Below the pieces are notes generated by a model. That model was given only the letters and a program-made list of their open reading frames with translations, was not told the DNA's origin and did not search any database. The position numbers and the translations under genes are program-made. Shown one piece after another: positions 52,667-61,496 of a stretch of DNA of 64,000 nt; the stretch's first letter is position 1, and every line of letters starts with the position of its first letter. Origin of the DNA: Streptomyces puniciscabiei (GTDB lineage Bacteria > Actinomycetota > Actinomycetes > Streptomycetales > Streptomycetaceae); the NCBI RefSeq assembly GCF_006715785.1, contig NZ_VFNX01000001.1, positions 1,254,501-1,318,500 on the forward strand, in the 5' to 3' direction.

Positions 52667-53737
52667 TTGACCGACAGCAGCTCCGTGCCCGCGACCGGTA
52701 CCGCCGACCGCGATCTGCGGACCTTCATCGCCGGACTGCCCAAGGCCGAACTGCACGTCCACCACGTCGGCTCCGCCTCCCCGCGCATCGTCTCGGAACT
52801 GGCCGCCCGCCACCCCGACTCCAAGGTCCCCAGCGACCCGGAGGCCCTGGCGGACTTCTTCACCTTCACCGACTTCGCGCACTTCATCGACGTGTACCTG
52901 TCGGTCGTGGACCTGATCCGCACGCCCGAGGACATCCGGCTGCTCACCTACGAGGTGGCGCGCGACCTGGCCCGGCAGCAGGTGCGCTACGCCGAGCTGA
53001 CCGTCACCCCCTTCTCCTCCACCCGGCGCGGCATCGACGAGCTGGGCTTCATGGCGGCGATCGAGGACGCGCGCAAGGCGGCCGAGGCCGAGTTCGGCAC
53101 CGTGCTGCGCTGGTGCTTCGACATCCCCGGCGAGGCGGGGCTGGAGTCCGCGGAGGAGACGGCACGGCTGGCCACCGACGACCGGATCCGGCCGGAGGGG
53201 CTGGTGTCGTTCGGGCTCGGCGGGCCCGAGATCGGCGTGCCCCGGCCGCAGTTCAAGCCGTACTTCGACCGGGCCATCGCCGCCGGTCTGCACTCGGTCC
53301 CGCACGCCGGCGAGACGACCGGCCCGCAGACGGTGTGGGACGCGCTGACCGAGCTGCGCGCCGACCGCATCGGGCACGGCACCAGCTCCGCGCAGGATCC
53401 GAAGCTGCTCGCCCACCTCGCCGAGCGGCGCATCCCGCTGGAGGTCTGCCCGACCTCCAACATCGCCACCCGCGCGGTCCGCACCCTGGACGAACACCCG
53501 ATCAAGGAGTTCGTGCGGGCCGGGGTGCTGGTGACGATCAACTCCGACGACCCGCCGATGTTCGGCACCGACCTCAACAACGAGTACGCGGTGGCCGCCC
53601 GGCTGCTCGACCTGGACGAGCGGGGCCTCGCCGAGCTCGCGAAGAACGCCGTGGAGGCGTCGTTCCTGGACGCCGTCGGCAAGGCCCGGATCGCGGCGGA
53701 GATCGACACGTACACCAGCACCTGGCTCGCCTCCTGA
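52667..53737 (+). CDS. Adenosine-deaminase-family aminohydrolase
   Basis: 356 residues from a TTG at 52667, five bases after GGGGAGG; an ATG at 52586 without such a site is the alternative. Amidohydrolase barrel with metal ligands in KAELHVHHVGSASP, HAGETTGPQTVWDAL (catalytic Glu), ADRIGHGTSS and INSDDPPMF. The HVHHVG form, rather than HVHLDG, marks an actinobacterial subgroup that from memory includes enzymes deaminating 6-aminodeoxyfutalosine in menaquinone synthesis. Ordinary adenosine deaminase activity remains possible. Confidence 0.88.
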   Translation: MTDSSSVPATGTADRDLRTFIAGLPKAELHVHHVGSASPRIVSELAARHPDSKVPSDPEALADFFTFTDFAHFIDVYLSVVDLIRTPEDIRLLTYEVARDLARQQVRYAELTVTPFSSTRRGIDELGFMAAIEDARKAAEAEFGTVLRWCFDIPGEAGLESAEETARLATDDRIRPEGLVSFGLGGPEIGVPRPQFKPYFDRAIAAGLHSVPHAGETTGPQTVWDALTELRADRIGHGTSSAQDPKLLAHLAERRIPLEVCPTSNIATRAVRTLDEHPIKEFVRAGVLVTINSDDPPMFGTDLNNEYAVAARLLDLDERGLAELAKNAVEASFLDAVGKARIAAEIDTYTSTWLAS

Positions 53738-53773
53738 CACAGCCCACGAGGGGGCACCCCCACAATGGGGGGC

Positions 53774-54475
53774 ATGCAGACCGTGACCGCCGTGGCCCAC
53801 CGCGGCGACCCCTACCGGGTCCGTGAGAACACCATCGACTCGCTGCGTTCCGCGCTCGGCCGGGGCGCGGACGCGGTCGAGATCGACGTACGGCTCACCC
53901 GTGACGGCGTTCCCGTGCTGCTGCACGACGACACGCTGCAGCGGCTGTGGGAGGTCGGCCGGCCGCTCGGCGCGCTGTCCGCCGAGGAGGTGCGCGGGCT
54001 CACGGCGGGCGGGGTGCCGACGCTGGCGGAGACGCTGGCCGCGACCGGTGACTGCCGGGTGATGGTGGATCTGTGCGGACGGGTCGAGCGGCGGATGGTG
54101 GACCGGGTGATGGACGTGGTCCGGCAGAGCGGGGCCGGCGAGCGCGTCTACTACTGCGCGGGCCCGGAGGCGATGCTCGCCGTGCGCGCCGCCGACCCGG
54201 CCGCCGAGATCGCGCTGACCTGGACGAGCCTCGCCCCGCCCCGGCAGGCGCTGCTGGACGTGGTCCGCCCGCGCTGGCTCAACTACCGCTTCTCCCTGGT
54301 GAGCCGGGAGCTCGCGGCCCGTGTCCACCGCGACGGCTACCTGCTGTCCGTCTGGACCCCGGACACCCGCCGCTCGATGAGCCGCCTGCTGGACCTGGGC
54401 GCCGACTCGATCACCACGAACCGGGTCGACGTCCTGCACGCCCTGCGCGAGGGCACCGGCCTCGGCAGCTGTTAG
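53774..54475 (+). CDS. Glycerophosphodiester phosphodiesterase
   Basis: 233 residues from the ATG at 53774 behind GGGGGGC (another ATG at 53765). GDPD barrel: AHRGDPYRVRENTIDSLRSA with the catalytic His-Arg, ADAVEIDVRLTRDGVPVLLHDD with metal Glu/Asp and the second His, and C-terminal LLSVWTPDTRRSMSRLLDLG. It releases glycerol-3-phosphate from glycerophosphodiesters. No signal peptide, so intracellular. Begins 36 bp after the deaminase gene and is probably co-transcribed with it. Confidence 0.92.
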   Translation: MQTVTAVAHRGDPYRVRENTIDSLRSALGRGADAVEIDVRLTRDGVPVLLHDDTLQRLWEVGRPLGALSAEEVRGLTAGGVPTLAETLAATGDCRVMVDLCGRVERRMVDRVMDVVRQSGAGERVYYCAGPEAMLAVRAADPAAEIALTWTSLAPPRQALLDVVRPRWLNYRFSLVSRELAARVHRDGYLLSVWTPDTRRSMSRLLDLGADSITTNRVDVLHALREGTGLGSC

Positions 54476-54484
54476 GCCCTGTCG

Positions 54485-55005
54485 TCACGGGAGTTCGGCG
54501 GCGTTGGCGAGCTGGTAGCCGTGGAGCCCGGTGGCGAGGAAGCGGTCGGCGTTGCCGGTGACCGTGGTGAGGGTGGCCGACCAGGCGTCGAGGATGGCGA
54601 CCGCGGTGTCGCCGTTGGCCTTGGTGCCGCCGATCCGCCGGCGCAGGGCGTTCTGGTGGGCGGCATGGATGTCGTTGTAGAGCGTGGGGCAGTTCTGCCC
54701 GGAACCCGTTCCGCGGTACACGGTGGCCTGCGGGCGGGCCTGCCAGGTGCTCTGGGAGTGCGGGTGGGCGGTGAGCCGCCGCCGCCGGCCGGCCAGGGGT
54801 CCCGGCCGGCGGTGACGCGCACCTTGGCGCGGTGCAGGTCGCCGGCGTTGTGGAGCAGACCCGCGTGGGCGAACGCCCGCCGGCGCGGTCTGGGCCGCGT
54901 CGGCCCCGGCGCCGAAACCGCGGCGATCCCACCGCCGAGGGCTCCGGCCGCCGAGGGTGAACAGGCCCCGGCGGGGGCCGGAGCGGGGGCCGGAGCGACA
55001 ACAGT
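54485..55005 (-). pseudogene. Truncated, frameshifted alginate-lyase-like exported protein
   Basis: Pieces of one protein are spread over frames: a Tat-like start RRGLFTLGG, then in another frame ALGGGIAAVSAPGP, then FAHAGLLHNAGDLHRAKVRV, then back in a third frame ATVYRGTGSGQNCPTLYNDI and TAVAILDAWSATLTTVTGNA with GYQLANAAELP and stop. These resemble the first 150 residues of actinobacterial alginate-lyase-family (heparinase-like toroid) exported proteins, whose remaining 200 or more residues are missing at the junction with the phosphodiesterase gene. Confidence 0.6.
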
Positions 55006-55007
55006 TA

Positions 55008-55505
55008 TCAGGCGGGCAGCGCTTCCAGGCGCTTGATCTTCTTCCGCACGACATACAGCGGGATCACGCCGAAGACCCCGAACGACATGTCGACCAGGCT
55101 CCACCAGAAGGGGATCCCGCGGATCGGCCCGCAGACCAGGGCGAGCGGGATGATCCCGGCGCAGGCGATCATCCCGAACTCGACGACCCAGATGTTGCGC
55201 ACCGGGTCGCGGTAGGGGCCGTAGAAGGCGACCGCGATGACGAGGTGGGCGAAGGCGAGCCAGTCGGTGCCGTAGAGGACGAAGGGGTACTTGGCGTCCA
55301 CGGAGTCGAGGCCGTCGCGAACCCTTGCGATCCAGGCCATGAGCCCCGGCAGGTACTCCCGCACCGACAGCGCCCGCAACGCGCTCTCGGTCCAGCGCAG
55401 TTCGTGCACCAGGGGGAAGGCGGTGGCGCCGCTGAGGACCAGGCACACCACGAAGAGGGCCAGCCAGACGCGAATGCCCTTGAGCAGGGCGGCTCTGTCG
55501 CTCAT
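55008..55505 (-). CDS. Small integral membrane protein
   Basis: 165 residues with four predicted membrane segments (VWLALFVVCLVLSGATAFPL; LAFAHLVIAVAFYG; VEFGMIACAGIIPLALVCG; FWWSLVDMSFGVFGVIPLYV) and a basic C-terminus RKKIKRLEALPA. A GGAGG lies 14 bases before the ATG. Resembles conserved bacterial membrane proteins of unknown function. Stands between the lyase pseudogene and the NLR-like gene, on the same strand as the latter, which ends 62 bp upstream. Confidence 0.8.
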   Translation of the reverse strand: MSDRAALLKGIRVWLALFVVCLVLSGATAFPLVHELRWTESALRALSVREYLPGLMAWIARVRDGLDSVDAKYPFVLYGTDWLAFAHLVIAVAFYGPYRDPVRNIWVVEFGMIACAGIIPLALVCGPIRGIPFWWSLVDMSFGVFGVIPLYVVRKKIKRLEALPA

Positions 55506-55566
55506 GGCATGAGCGTACGCCTCCTTTTGAACACGTTCAAAAGCACCCCCGCCGCCTTTCCCGACG

Positions 55567-58500
55567 TCACTCCAGCGCTTCCTCCAACGGCACCTGCCAC
55601 ATCCCCGGAAGATGCCCGTCCAGCTCCCCCGGTTCGAAGCGGCACATGCCGACCGCGTGCCAGAACTCGCCGGTGACGTCCCCCTCGTACTTGTATCCGC
55701 CCGACGCGGACAGCGCCGCCCAGCCGCCGGGCATGCCGACCAGGGTGGCCCGCAGGGCGGCCGGGCCGTCGGCGGGCACGTTCCACAGCCGTACCGTGCC
55801 GTCCTCGCCACCGCTGGCCAGCACGGAGCCGTCGGGGCTGAAGGCGACGGCCAGGATCCGGCCGGTGTGGCCCGTCAGCACGGCCGCCTCCTCACCGGTG
55901 TCCGGGTTCCACAGGCGGACGGTGCGGTCGTCGCCCGCCGTGGCCAGCAGGGGGCGCCGGGGGTGGACGGCCGCCGTCCAGAGCTTGCCGGTGTGGCCGG
56001 TCAGCCGGTGGGCGATCTCGCCGTCCTTCCAGATCACCGCCGTGCCGTCCCAGGAGGCGCCCGCCAGCCACGAGCCGTCGGGGGCGAACGCCACGGCGTA
56101 CACCCGGTCGGTGTGGCCGTCGAGGACAGAGGTGATCCGGCGTTCCGTCACGTCCCAGATCCGCACCTTGCGGTCGTCGCACCCGGTGGCCAGGACCGCG
56201 CCGTCGGACCGGAAGGCGATCGCCCGGACCCGCCCGAAGTGCTCGGTGATGGTGGCGACGTGCGCCCCGGTGGCCCGGTACCACAGCCGTACCGTGTCGT
56301 CGTCGTTGGCGGTGGCGAGGAGTTCGCCGTCGGCGCTGAACGCCTCGGCCCACACGTGGTCGGTCTCCACGTCGAGTTCGCGCTGGTACTCCCCCGTGGC
56401 CGCGTTCCACAGGTAGAGGTCGCCGTCGCTGCTCGCGGTGGCCAGCAGCGGTCCGGCGGGGCCGAACGCCGCCGACACCAGGCGGTCGCTCTGCCCGGTC
56501 AGTTCGCGCAGCCGCCGCCCGGAGGCGGCGTGCCACACCCGGACGACACCGTCGTTGCCGCCGGCCGCCAGCATCGAGCCGTCGGCGCTGAAGGACAGCG
56601 TGCCGACGCGCCGCCCGTGGCCGCGCAGAATGCGCCGGCCCTGTCCGGTGGCCGGCTCCCACAGCCGTACGACGCCGTCGTTGCCGCCGGTCACCAGCAG
56701 CGCGCCGGGGCCCTGGGCGGGCGTGTCGCCGTGCGGGCGGAACTTGCACACCCACACCGAGCCGCGGTGCTCGGCGGGCTGGCGGTGCAGCGGCGCCGCG
56801 ACCGGGTCGGCCTCCGGGTCGATCCGCCACAGCCGGACCACTCCGGCGCTGTCCCCGGCGGCGAGCAGGGTCCCGTCGGGGTCGAACAGCACCTGGTACA
56901 CGGCCCCGCGGCAGCCGCCGAGCAGCCCGGCCGAGCGGCGGTCGGCCAGGTCCCACAGCCGTACCTCCCCTTCGGTGTCCCCGCTGACCAGCAGGGCGCC
57001 GCCGGGGTGGAAGTCCAGGGTGTAGACGCGGCCGGAGTGCCCGGTGAACTCGTGGCGCGCGGCTCCGGTCGCCGGGTCCCACACCCGGACCGTGGCGCCC
57101 TGCCCGTCGTCGCCCTGGTCGGCGGTGGCCAGCACGGTGCCGTCCGGGCTGAACCGCGCCCGGTACACCGCGCCGCGATGGCCGGGCAGTTCGCCGGTCT
57201 GCCGCCCGGTGTCCAGGTCCCACAGCCGTACGGCGCCGGCGGCGTCCCCGGTGACCAGGGCGGTGTCGCCGGGTGCGAACGCCACGGTGTAGACGGGCGC
57301 GGAGTGACCGGGCAGCCGGTGCAGCGGGGTGCCCGAGGCGGTGTCCCAGACGGTGACCAGACCGTCGGCGTCGCCGGTGGCCAGCAGGGTGCCCTCGGCG
57401 TCGAGGACGAGCGGCCAGACGCCGGTCTCATGGATCTCCAGGCGGTGCAGGCAGCGGCCGGAGACCGGGTCCCACAGCCGTACGGTGCCGTCGGAGCTGC
57501 CGGTGGCCAGGACACGGCCGCGGAACTTGACGGCGTAGACCCGGCCGGTGTGGCCCTGCAGGGTGCGCAGGGGGATGCCGGTGGCGGCCTCGCACACCAG
57601 GATGCCGCCGTCCTCGCTGCCGACGGCTAGCAGTTCGCCGTCGGGGCTGTAGGAGATGGGTTCGGGCAGCCGGCTGGTGCGCATGTCGTAGCCGTACGGC
57701 ACACCGACCGCGGAGGGCCGGAAGCCGGAGTCGACGGCCATGCCGGGCGCGATCGCGGCGGTGGCCAGCTCGGGACTGCGGTCCAGGGAGCCCAGCGTCG
57801 CCGAGATCAGCGCCGCCCGCCGCCACCGGCCGCCCGCCACCCGGGCGCCGGTCAGGTCGGTGCCGATCAGCCGGGCCCGCCTCAGGTCGGCACCGCGCAG
57901 GTCCGCGCCGGTCAGATCGGCGCCGTCGAGCCGGGCGCCGACCAGGCGGGCGCCGCGCAGGACGGCTCCGGAGAGGTTGGCGCCGACCAGCCGGGCGTCG
58001 GTGAGGTCGGCGCGGGTGAGGTCCACGCCCGAGAAGTCGCGGTGGGACAGGTCCTCCCCGGCCAGGGCGGCGCCGCGCAGATCGGTGTGGGCGGGCACCC
58101 GGAGCCGGCCGAGGATCCGCACGGCGTTGCCGCGGGCCGCGTCCGAGGAGGCGTCCTGGGAGGTGCCGGACAGCTCCCGCTCGGCCCACGCCTGGCAGAT
58201 CCGGTGGTCGGCGAGGTCGCACAGGAACTCCACGGCCAGCCGGCTGAGCTGTCGCCGGCCCAGCAGGCCGCTGTCGCCGCCGGTGATCCTGCGGGCGCAC
58301 TCCCGGGCGACCAGCCACTCCACCACCGAGCCGTGGATGAACCGGAACACGCCGTCGTCGCTGCGCACCAGCAGACTGCCGGACCCGATGGCGTGGGCGG
58401 TCTGCGGCACCGACAGCCGGGCGTCCGCGAGCCCGCTCAGGGTCTCGGCGACGTCGGTGAGCTCGTCCAGCCGCAGCGAGTCCTGCCCGCTCTCCCACAG

Positions 58501-61395
58501 CCGCAGCGCGAGCGCGGTGACCGCGTCCCACAACTGCTCCAGGGACAGCCCGGGCGCCCGGCCGGGGCTGCCGCTGCCGCGCTGGACCTCGAAGTTCAGC
58601 CAGGCGGTGAGGACCTCCTCGTACAGTCCGGCTGGGCTGAGGGCGCGCCCGGCGCCGGCGACCGCGCGCAGCCGGTCGTCGTCGAGGTCGGCGACGAAGC
58701 CGAGCAGCCGGGGGTTGCGGCACAGGGCGAGCAGGTCGGGGATGGCGTCCAGCAGCCGGATCCGGCGGTCGGCGGCGCGTTCGTCGCCGTCGTAGCGGTT
58801 CACCAGATAGGCGCGGATCTGCTGCGGGCTGAACTCCCGTACGGCCAGCACCCGGCGGTGCGGGAGCAGGCCGACGCGTTCGCCGAGCGCGGTGAGCACC
58901 TGGCCCTGGGAGCGGAAGTGCTGGGTACGGCTGGACACCACGATCTTGGCGCTGTCCACGGCGGAGTCCAGCAGCACCTGCAGCCGCTCGGCGGCACGGT
59001 CGTACGTCACCTGGTTCACGAGCTCGTCGAAGCCGTCGAAGAGCAGCACGATCCGGCCCTGCTGGAGCATGTACCTGAAGGCCCGCAGGTCGATGTTGTC
59101 GACGCCGTGGGCGGCGAGGTGCGCGGCGACGAGCCCCTCGAACGAATAGGCCCGGTCGAGGGCGTGCAGCTCGATCAACAGCGGGACGAGATGCGGCAGT
59201 TCACCCGGGATCCGGCGGGCCAGCTCGCGCAGCGCGAAGGTCTTGCCGTGCCCGAAGTCGCCGAGCAGCAGCAGGAAGCGCCCCTGGTCGGAGTCGAGCA
59301 GCCGCAGCATCTCGTCCACCAGCCCGTCGCGGTCCTCGGCGTCGAGGCGCTCCACCTCCCGGTACCGCTGCGGCAGGTACATGCCCGGGGGATAGCGGGG
59401 GTCGGTGCGCAGCCGCTCGCTCTGCCCGGCGACATACCCGCGCAGGTCCAGCAGCCCCTGGAACTCGGTGAAGCTGCGCACCCGCACCCCCCGGCGACGG
59501 GCGGCGTCGCGCAGCTCGCGGGCGGGCGGCGGCCCGTCGTGGACGAGTTCGGCCTCCGCCTCGGCGTCGGCGGCGTGCACGAGGGCCACGAACCGGTCGA
59601 CGTCCTGCGCGGTCGGCGTACCGATGTGCACCGCCACCCGCTGCTGCCGCACGAAGCCCGACTGGCTCCAGGTGACGAGCAGTTGCGGCACCGGCCCGTC
59701 CACCGGGCGGATCTGGGCGCCCTCGTGCCGGGTGCGGCAGACCTCCGCGACCCGGGCGAGCAGGATCTCGGCGGGGGTCTGCACGGCGCGCGGCTCGGGC
59801 TCGTGGGCGGGCGCGGCAGTGCCCTCGTGGTCACCGGCGGGCGCGGCCTCGGGCCCGAAGGCCCGCTCGGCCCGCCGCCACTGGACGGCGCGCCGCCGGG
59901 GCTCCCCCGGCCCCTGCCAGACGGCCACGCCCTCCCGGCCGACCCGCACCAGCTGGTGCCCGCCGGGCCGCCCGGCGCCGATCACCGGCACCTCACCGGC
60001 CGCGGTGGCCAGGGCGGGCAGCGCGCCGGGCTCGGCCGGACCGTGCAGCAGCAGGTGCAGCCGGGGCGCGGTCAGCCGGCTCAGCACATCGGTGTCCCGC
60101 AGCGGCCCGGCCCCGTCCAGTGCCGCCGTACCGGCGCGACGGACACCGGGGGCGGCGACACGGGTGGCACCCGGCGCATGCCGCACCACCCCGATCCGCA
60201 GCCACCCCTCCGTCTCGTGCGGCCGCAGCGCCTGCGCGAACCAGGCGGCCTGCTCGCGCCCGACCAGCCCGTACTGGTCGTCGCGCCGGTGGCTGTACGC
60301 CATGGAGGAGTTGAGCCCCGCGACCACGGTGTGCAGCTCGGGCACGGGGAAGAGCGTCCACGGCTGATCGCTGTCGAAGACGACGTCGAGCCCCTGGTAC
60401 AGCTCCTGGAACAGCCGGGCGAAGTGCCGCCACTTGGGCCAGTACGGCGGCCGGGGCGGCATCTCGTCGGCCTCGCAGGTGCTGAAGTAGGCCTGGCAGG
60501 CCGCCAGGTTGACGTCCTGACCACCCGGGACCAGGGCGACCCGGTGCGGTTCGAGCCCGAGCAGGGCCCGCAGCCCGGTGAGGAACGCGAGGGCCTGCTC
60601 GAACTCGCGCCGGCTGCCCGAAGCGGTGAGATCCCCGGTGACGACCAGCAGATCGGGCGAGGGCGCCCCGGAGTCCGCCAGCTCCACCAGATCACCCCAG
60701 ATCGCCGCCTGTAACTCGGCGGGGTCCTGCCCCCGGCCGAAGGCGGGCCCGGCCAGCTGGAGCACGGTGACCGCGTCCCGCTCCCGGACCGCCCCGGACA
60801 CGCGCGGGTACGACGGCGGCGCGGCGGGTCTGCGACGCCCCGCCCACCCGGGCCCGCCGAGCGGCCGCCCGGGGCTCGGCACCGCCGGGGCGGCGGGCAC
60901 GGGACCGCCGTTCGCACCACCCGGGTAACCGGGCGGCAGGCTGGGCCGGGCCCGCCCGTCGAGGGCCTGCCGGACCCGGGCGAGCAGCAGCTCCCGGGCC
61001 GCCGCCGGATCGGCGACCGGCACCAGGTCCACGTACGTGATGGTGGCGAGCAGCCCCTCCACCGGGATGTCCTCGACCCGTACGGTGATCAGCCGCCGCT
61101 CCGGCGCGTCCGGATCGGCCCGCAGGGCGGCCTGCCACTCCATCCGCCCGTACCGGGACCGCTCGTAGTTCCTGGACAGCACGGCGATGACGGCGGCGGA
61201 CTCGCTCACGCCCCGGTCCATGAAGTCCACGAAGTTGGTGCCCGGCACGAAGTCCCAGGCCTGCAGCACCGTCCGGTACCCGGCCTCCTCCAGGGTCCAG
61301 GCGATCCAGGACGCCCAGCGCTCGTCGGCCGGTGAGTAGCTGATGAAGAAGTCCAATGGCCCGGTGTCCCCCGGGTTGTTCTGTCGAGCCACCAT
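55567..61395 (-). CDS. NLR-like TIR-phosphoesterase-NACHT-pentapeptide-WD40 protein
   Basis: 1942 residues. TIR domain 12-150 (DFFISYSPADERWASWI; presumed NADase Glu86 in RYGRMEW). Residues 205-430 follow a calcineurin-like phosphoesterase but have lost metal motifs (GGQDVN where GNHDV is usual). Residues 550-665 look like a degenerate restriction-endonuclease-like domain. STAND/NACHT NTPase from about 690: Walker A LGDFGHGKTF (Lys718), Walker B IVLLFDGFDEL near 785. Pentapeptide repeats about 1104-1186 (GADLTGADLRGADL), then some 15 WD40 blades (about 1245-1870; SEDGGI, HTGRVYAVKF). Known logic of such proteins: the repeats sense a trigger, the NTPase oligomerises, the TIR depletes NAD or makes a signal. 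No ribosome site is evident before the ATG; possibly leaderless. Confidence 0.93.
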   Translation of the reverse strand: MVARQNNPGDTGPLDFFISYSPADERWASWIAWTLEEAGYRTVLQAWDFVPGTNFVDFMDRGVSESAAVIAVLSRNYERSRYGRMEWQAALRADPDAPERRLITVRVEDIPVEGLLATITYVDLVPVADPAAARELLLARVRQALDGRARPSLPPGYPGGANGGPVPAAPAVPSPGRPLGGPGWAGRRRPAAPPSYPRVSGAVRERDAVTVLQLAGPAFGRGQDPAELQAAIWGDLVELADSGAPSPDLLVVTGDLTASGSRREFEQALAFLTGLRALLGLEPHRVALVPGGQDVNLAACQAYFSTCEADEMPPRPPYWPKWRHFARLFQELYQGLDVVFDSDQPWTLFPVPELHTVVAGLNSSMAYSHRRDDQYGLVGREQAAWFAQALRPHETEGWLRIGVVRHAPGATRVAAPGVRRAGTAALDGAGPLRDTDVLSRLTAPRLHLLLHGPAEPGALPALATAAGEVPVIGAGRPGGHQLVRVGREGVAVWQGPGEPRRRAVQWRRAERAFGPEAAPAGDHEGTAAPAHEPEPRAVQTPAEILLARVAEVCRTRHEGAQIRPVDGPVPQLLVTWSQSGFVRQQRVAVHIGTPTAQDVDRFVALVHAADAEAEAELVHDGPPPARELRDAARRRGVRVRSFTEFQGLLDLRGYVAGQSERLRTDPRYPPGMYLPQRYREVERLDAEDRDGLVDEMLRLLDSDQGRFLLLLGDFGHGKTFALRELARRIPGELPHLVPLLIELHALDRAYSFEGLVAAHLAAHGVDNIDLRAFRYMLQQGRIVLLFDGFDELVNQVTYDRAAERLQVLLDSAVDSAKIVVSSRTQHFRSQGQVLTALGERVGLLPHRRVLAVREFSPQQIRAYLVNRYDGDERAADRRIRLLDAIPDLLALCRNPRLLGFVADLDDDRLRAVAGAGRALSPAGLYEEVLTAWLNFEVQRGSGSPGRAPGLSLEQLWDAVTALALRLWESGQDSLRLDELTDVAETLSGLADARLSVPQTAHAIGSGSLLVRSDDGVFRFIHGSVVEWLVARECARRITGGDSGLLGRRQLSRLAVEFLCDLADHRICQAWAERELSGTSQDASSDAARGNAVRILGRLRVPAHTDLRGAALAGEDLSHRDFSGVDLTRADLTDARLVGANLSGAVLRGARLVGARLDGADLTGADLRGADLRRARLIGTDLTGARVAGGRWRRAALISATLGSLDRSPELATAAIAPGMAVDSGFRPSAVGVPYGYDMRTSRLPEPISYSPDGELLAVGSEDGGILVCEAATGIPLRTLQGHTGRVYAVKFRGRVLATGSSDGTVRLWDPVSGRCLHRLEIHETGVWPLVLDAEGTLLATGDADGLVTVWDTASGTPLHRLPGHSAPVYTVAFAPGDTALVTGDAAGAVRLWDLDTGRQTGELPGHRGAVYRARFSPDGTVLATADQGDDGQGATVRVWDPATGAARHEFTGHSGRVYTLDFHPGGALLVSGDTEGEVRLWDLADRRSAGLLGGCRGAVYQVLFDPDGTLLAAGDSAGVVRLWRIDPEADPVAAPLHRQPAEHRGSVWVCKFRPHGDTPAQGPGALLVTGGNDGVVRLWEPATGQGRRILRGHGRRVGTLSFSADGSMLAAGGNDGVVRVWHAASGRRLRELTGQSDRLVSAAFGPAGPLLATASSDGDLYLWNAATGEYQRELDVETDHVWAEAFSADGELLATANDDDTVRLWYRATGAHVATITEHFGRVRAIAFRSDGAVLATGCDDRKVRIWDVTERRITSVLDGHTDRVYAVAFAPDGSWLAGASWDGTAVIWKDGEIAHRLTGHTGKLWTAAVHPRRPLLATAGDDRTVRLWNPDTGEEAAVLTGHTGRILAVAFSPDGSVLASGGEDGTVRLWNVPADGPAALRATLVGMPGGWAALSASGGYKYEGDVTGEFWHAVGMCRFEPGELDGHLPGMWQVPLEEALE

Positions 61396-61496
61396 GTACT
61401 GATGATGCCGTGAAAAGAGAGGCTGATACCGGTCGTTTCCAGGCGTTCGACGGCGCCCTGGTCACAGCGACGCACAAACGTGCGACCCTTCCCATC

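Noticed and set aside
55612..60714. Plus-strand frames of 672 and 890 residues under the NLR-like gene
   Set aside because: Repeated antisense of WD40 and NTPase coding; no ribosome sites or domains.
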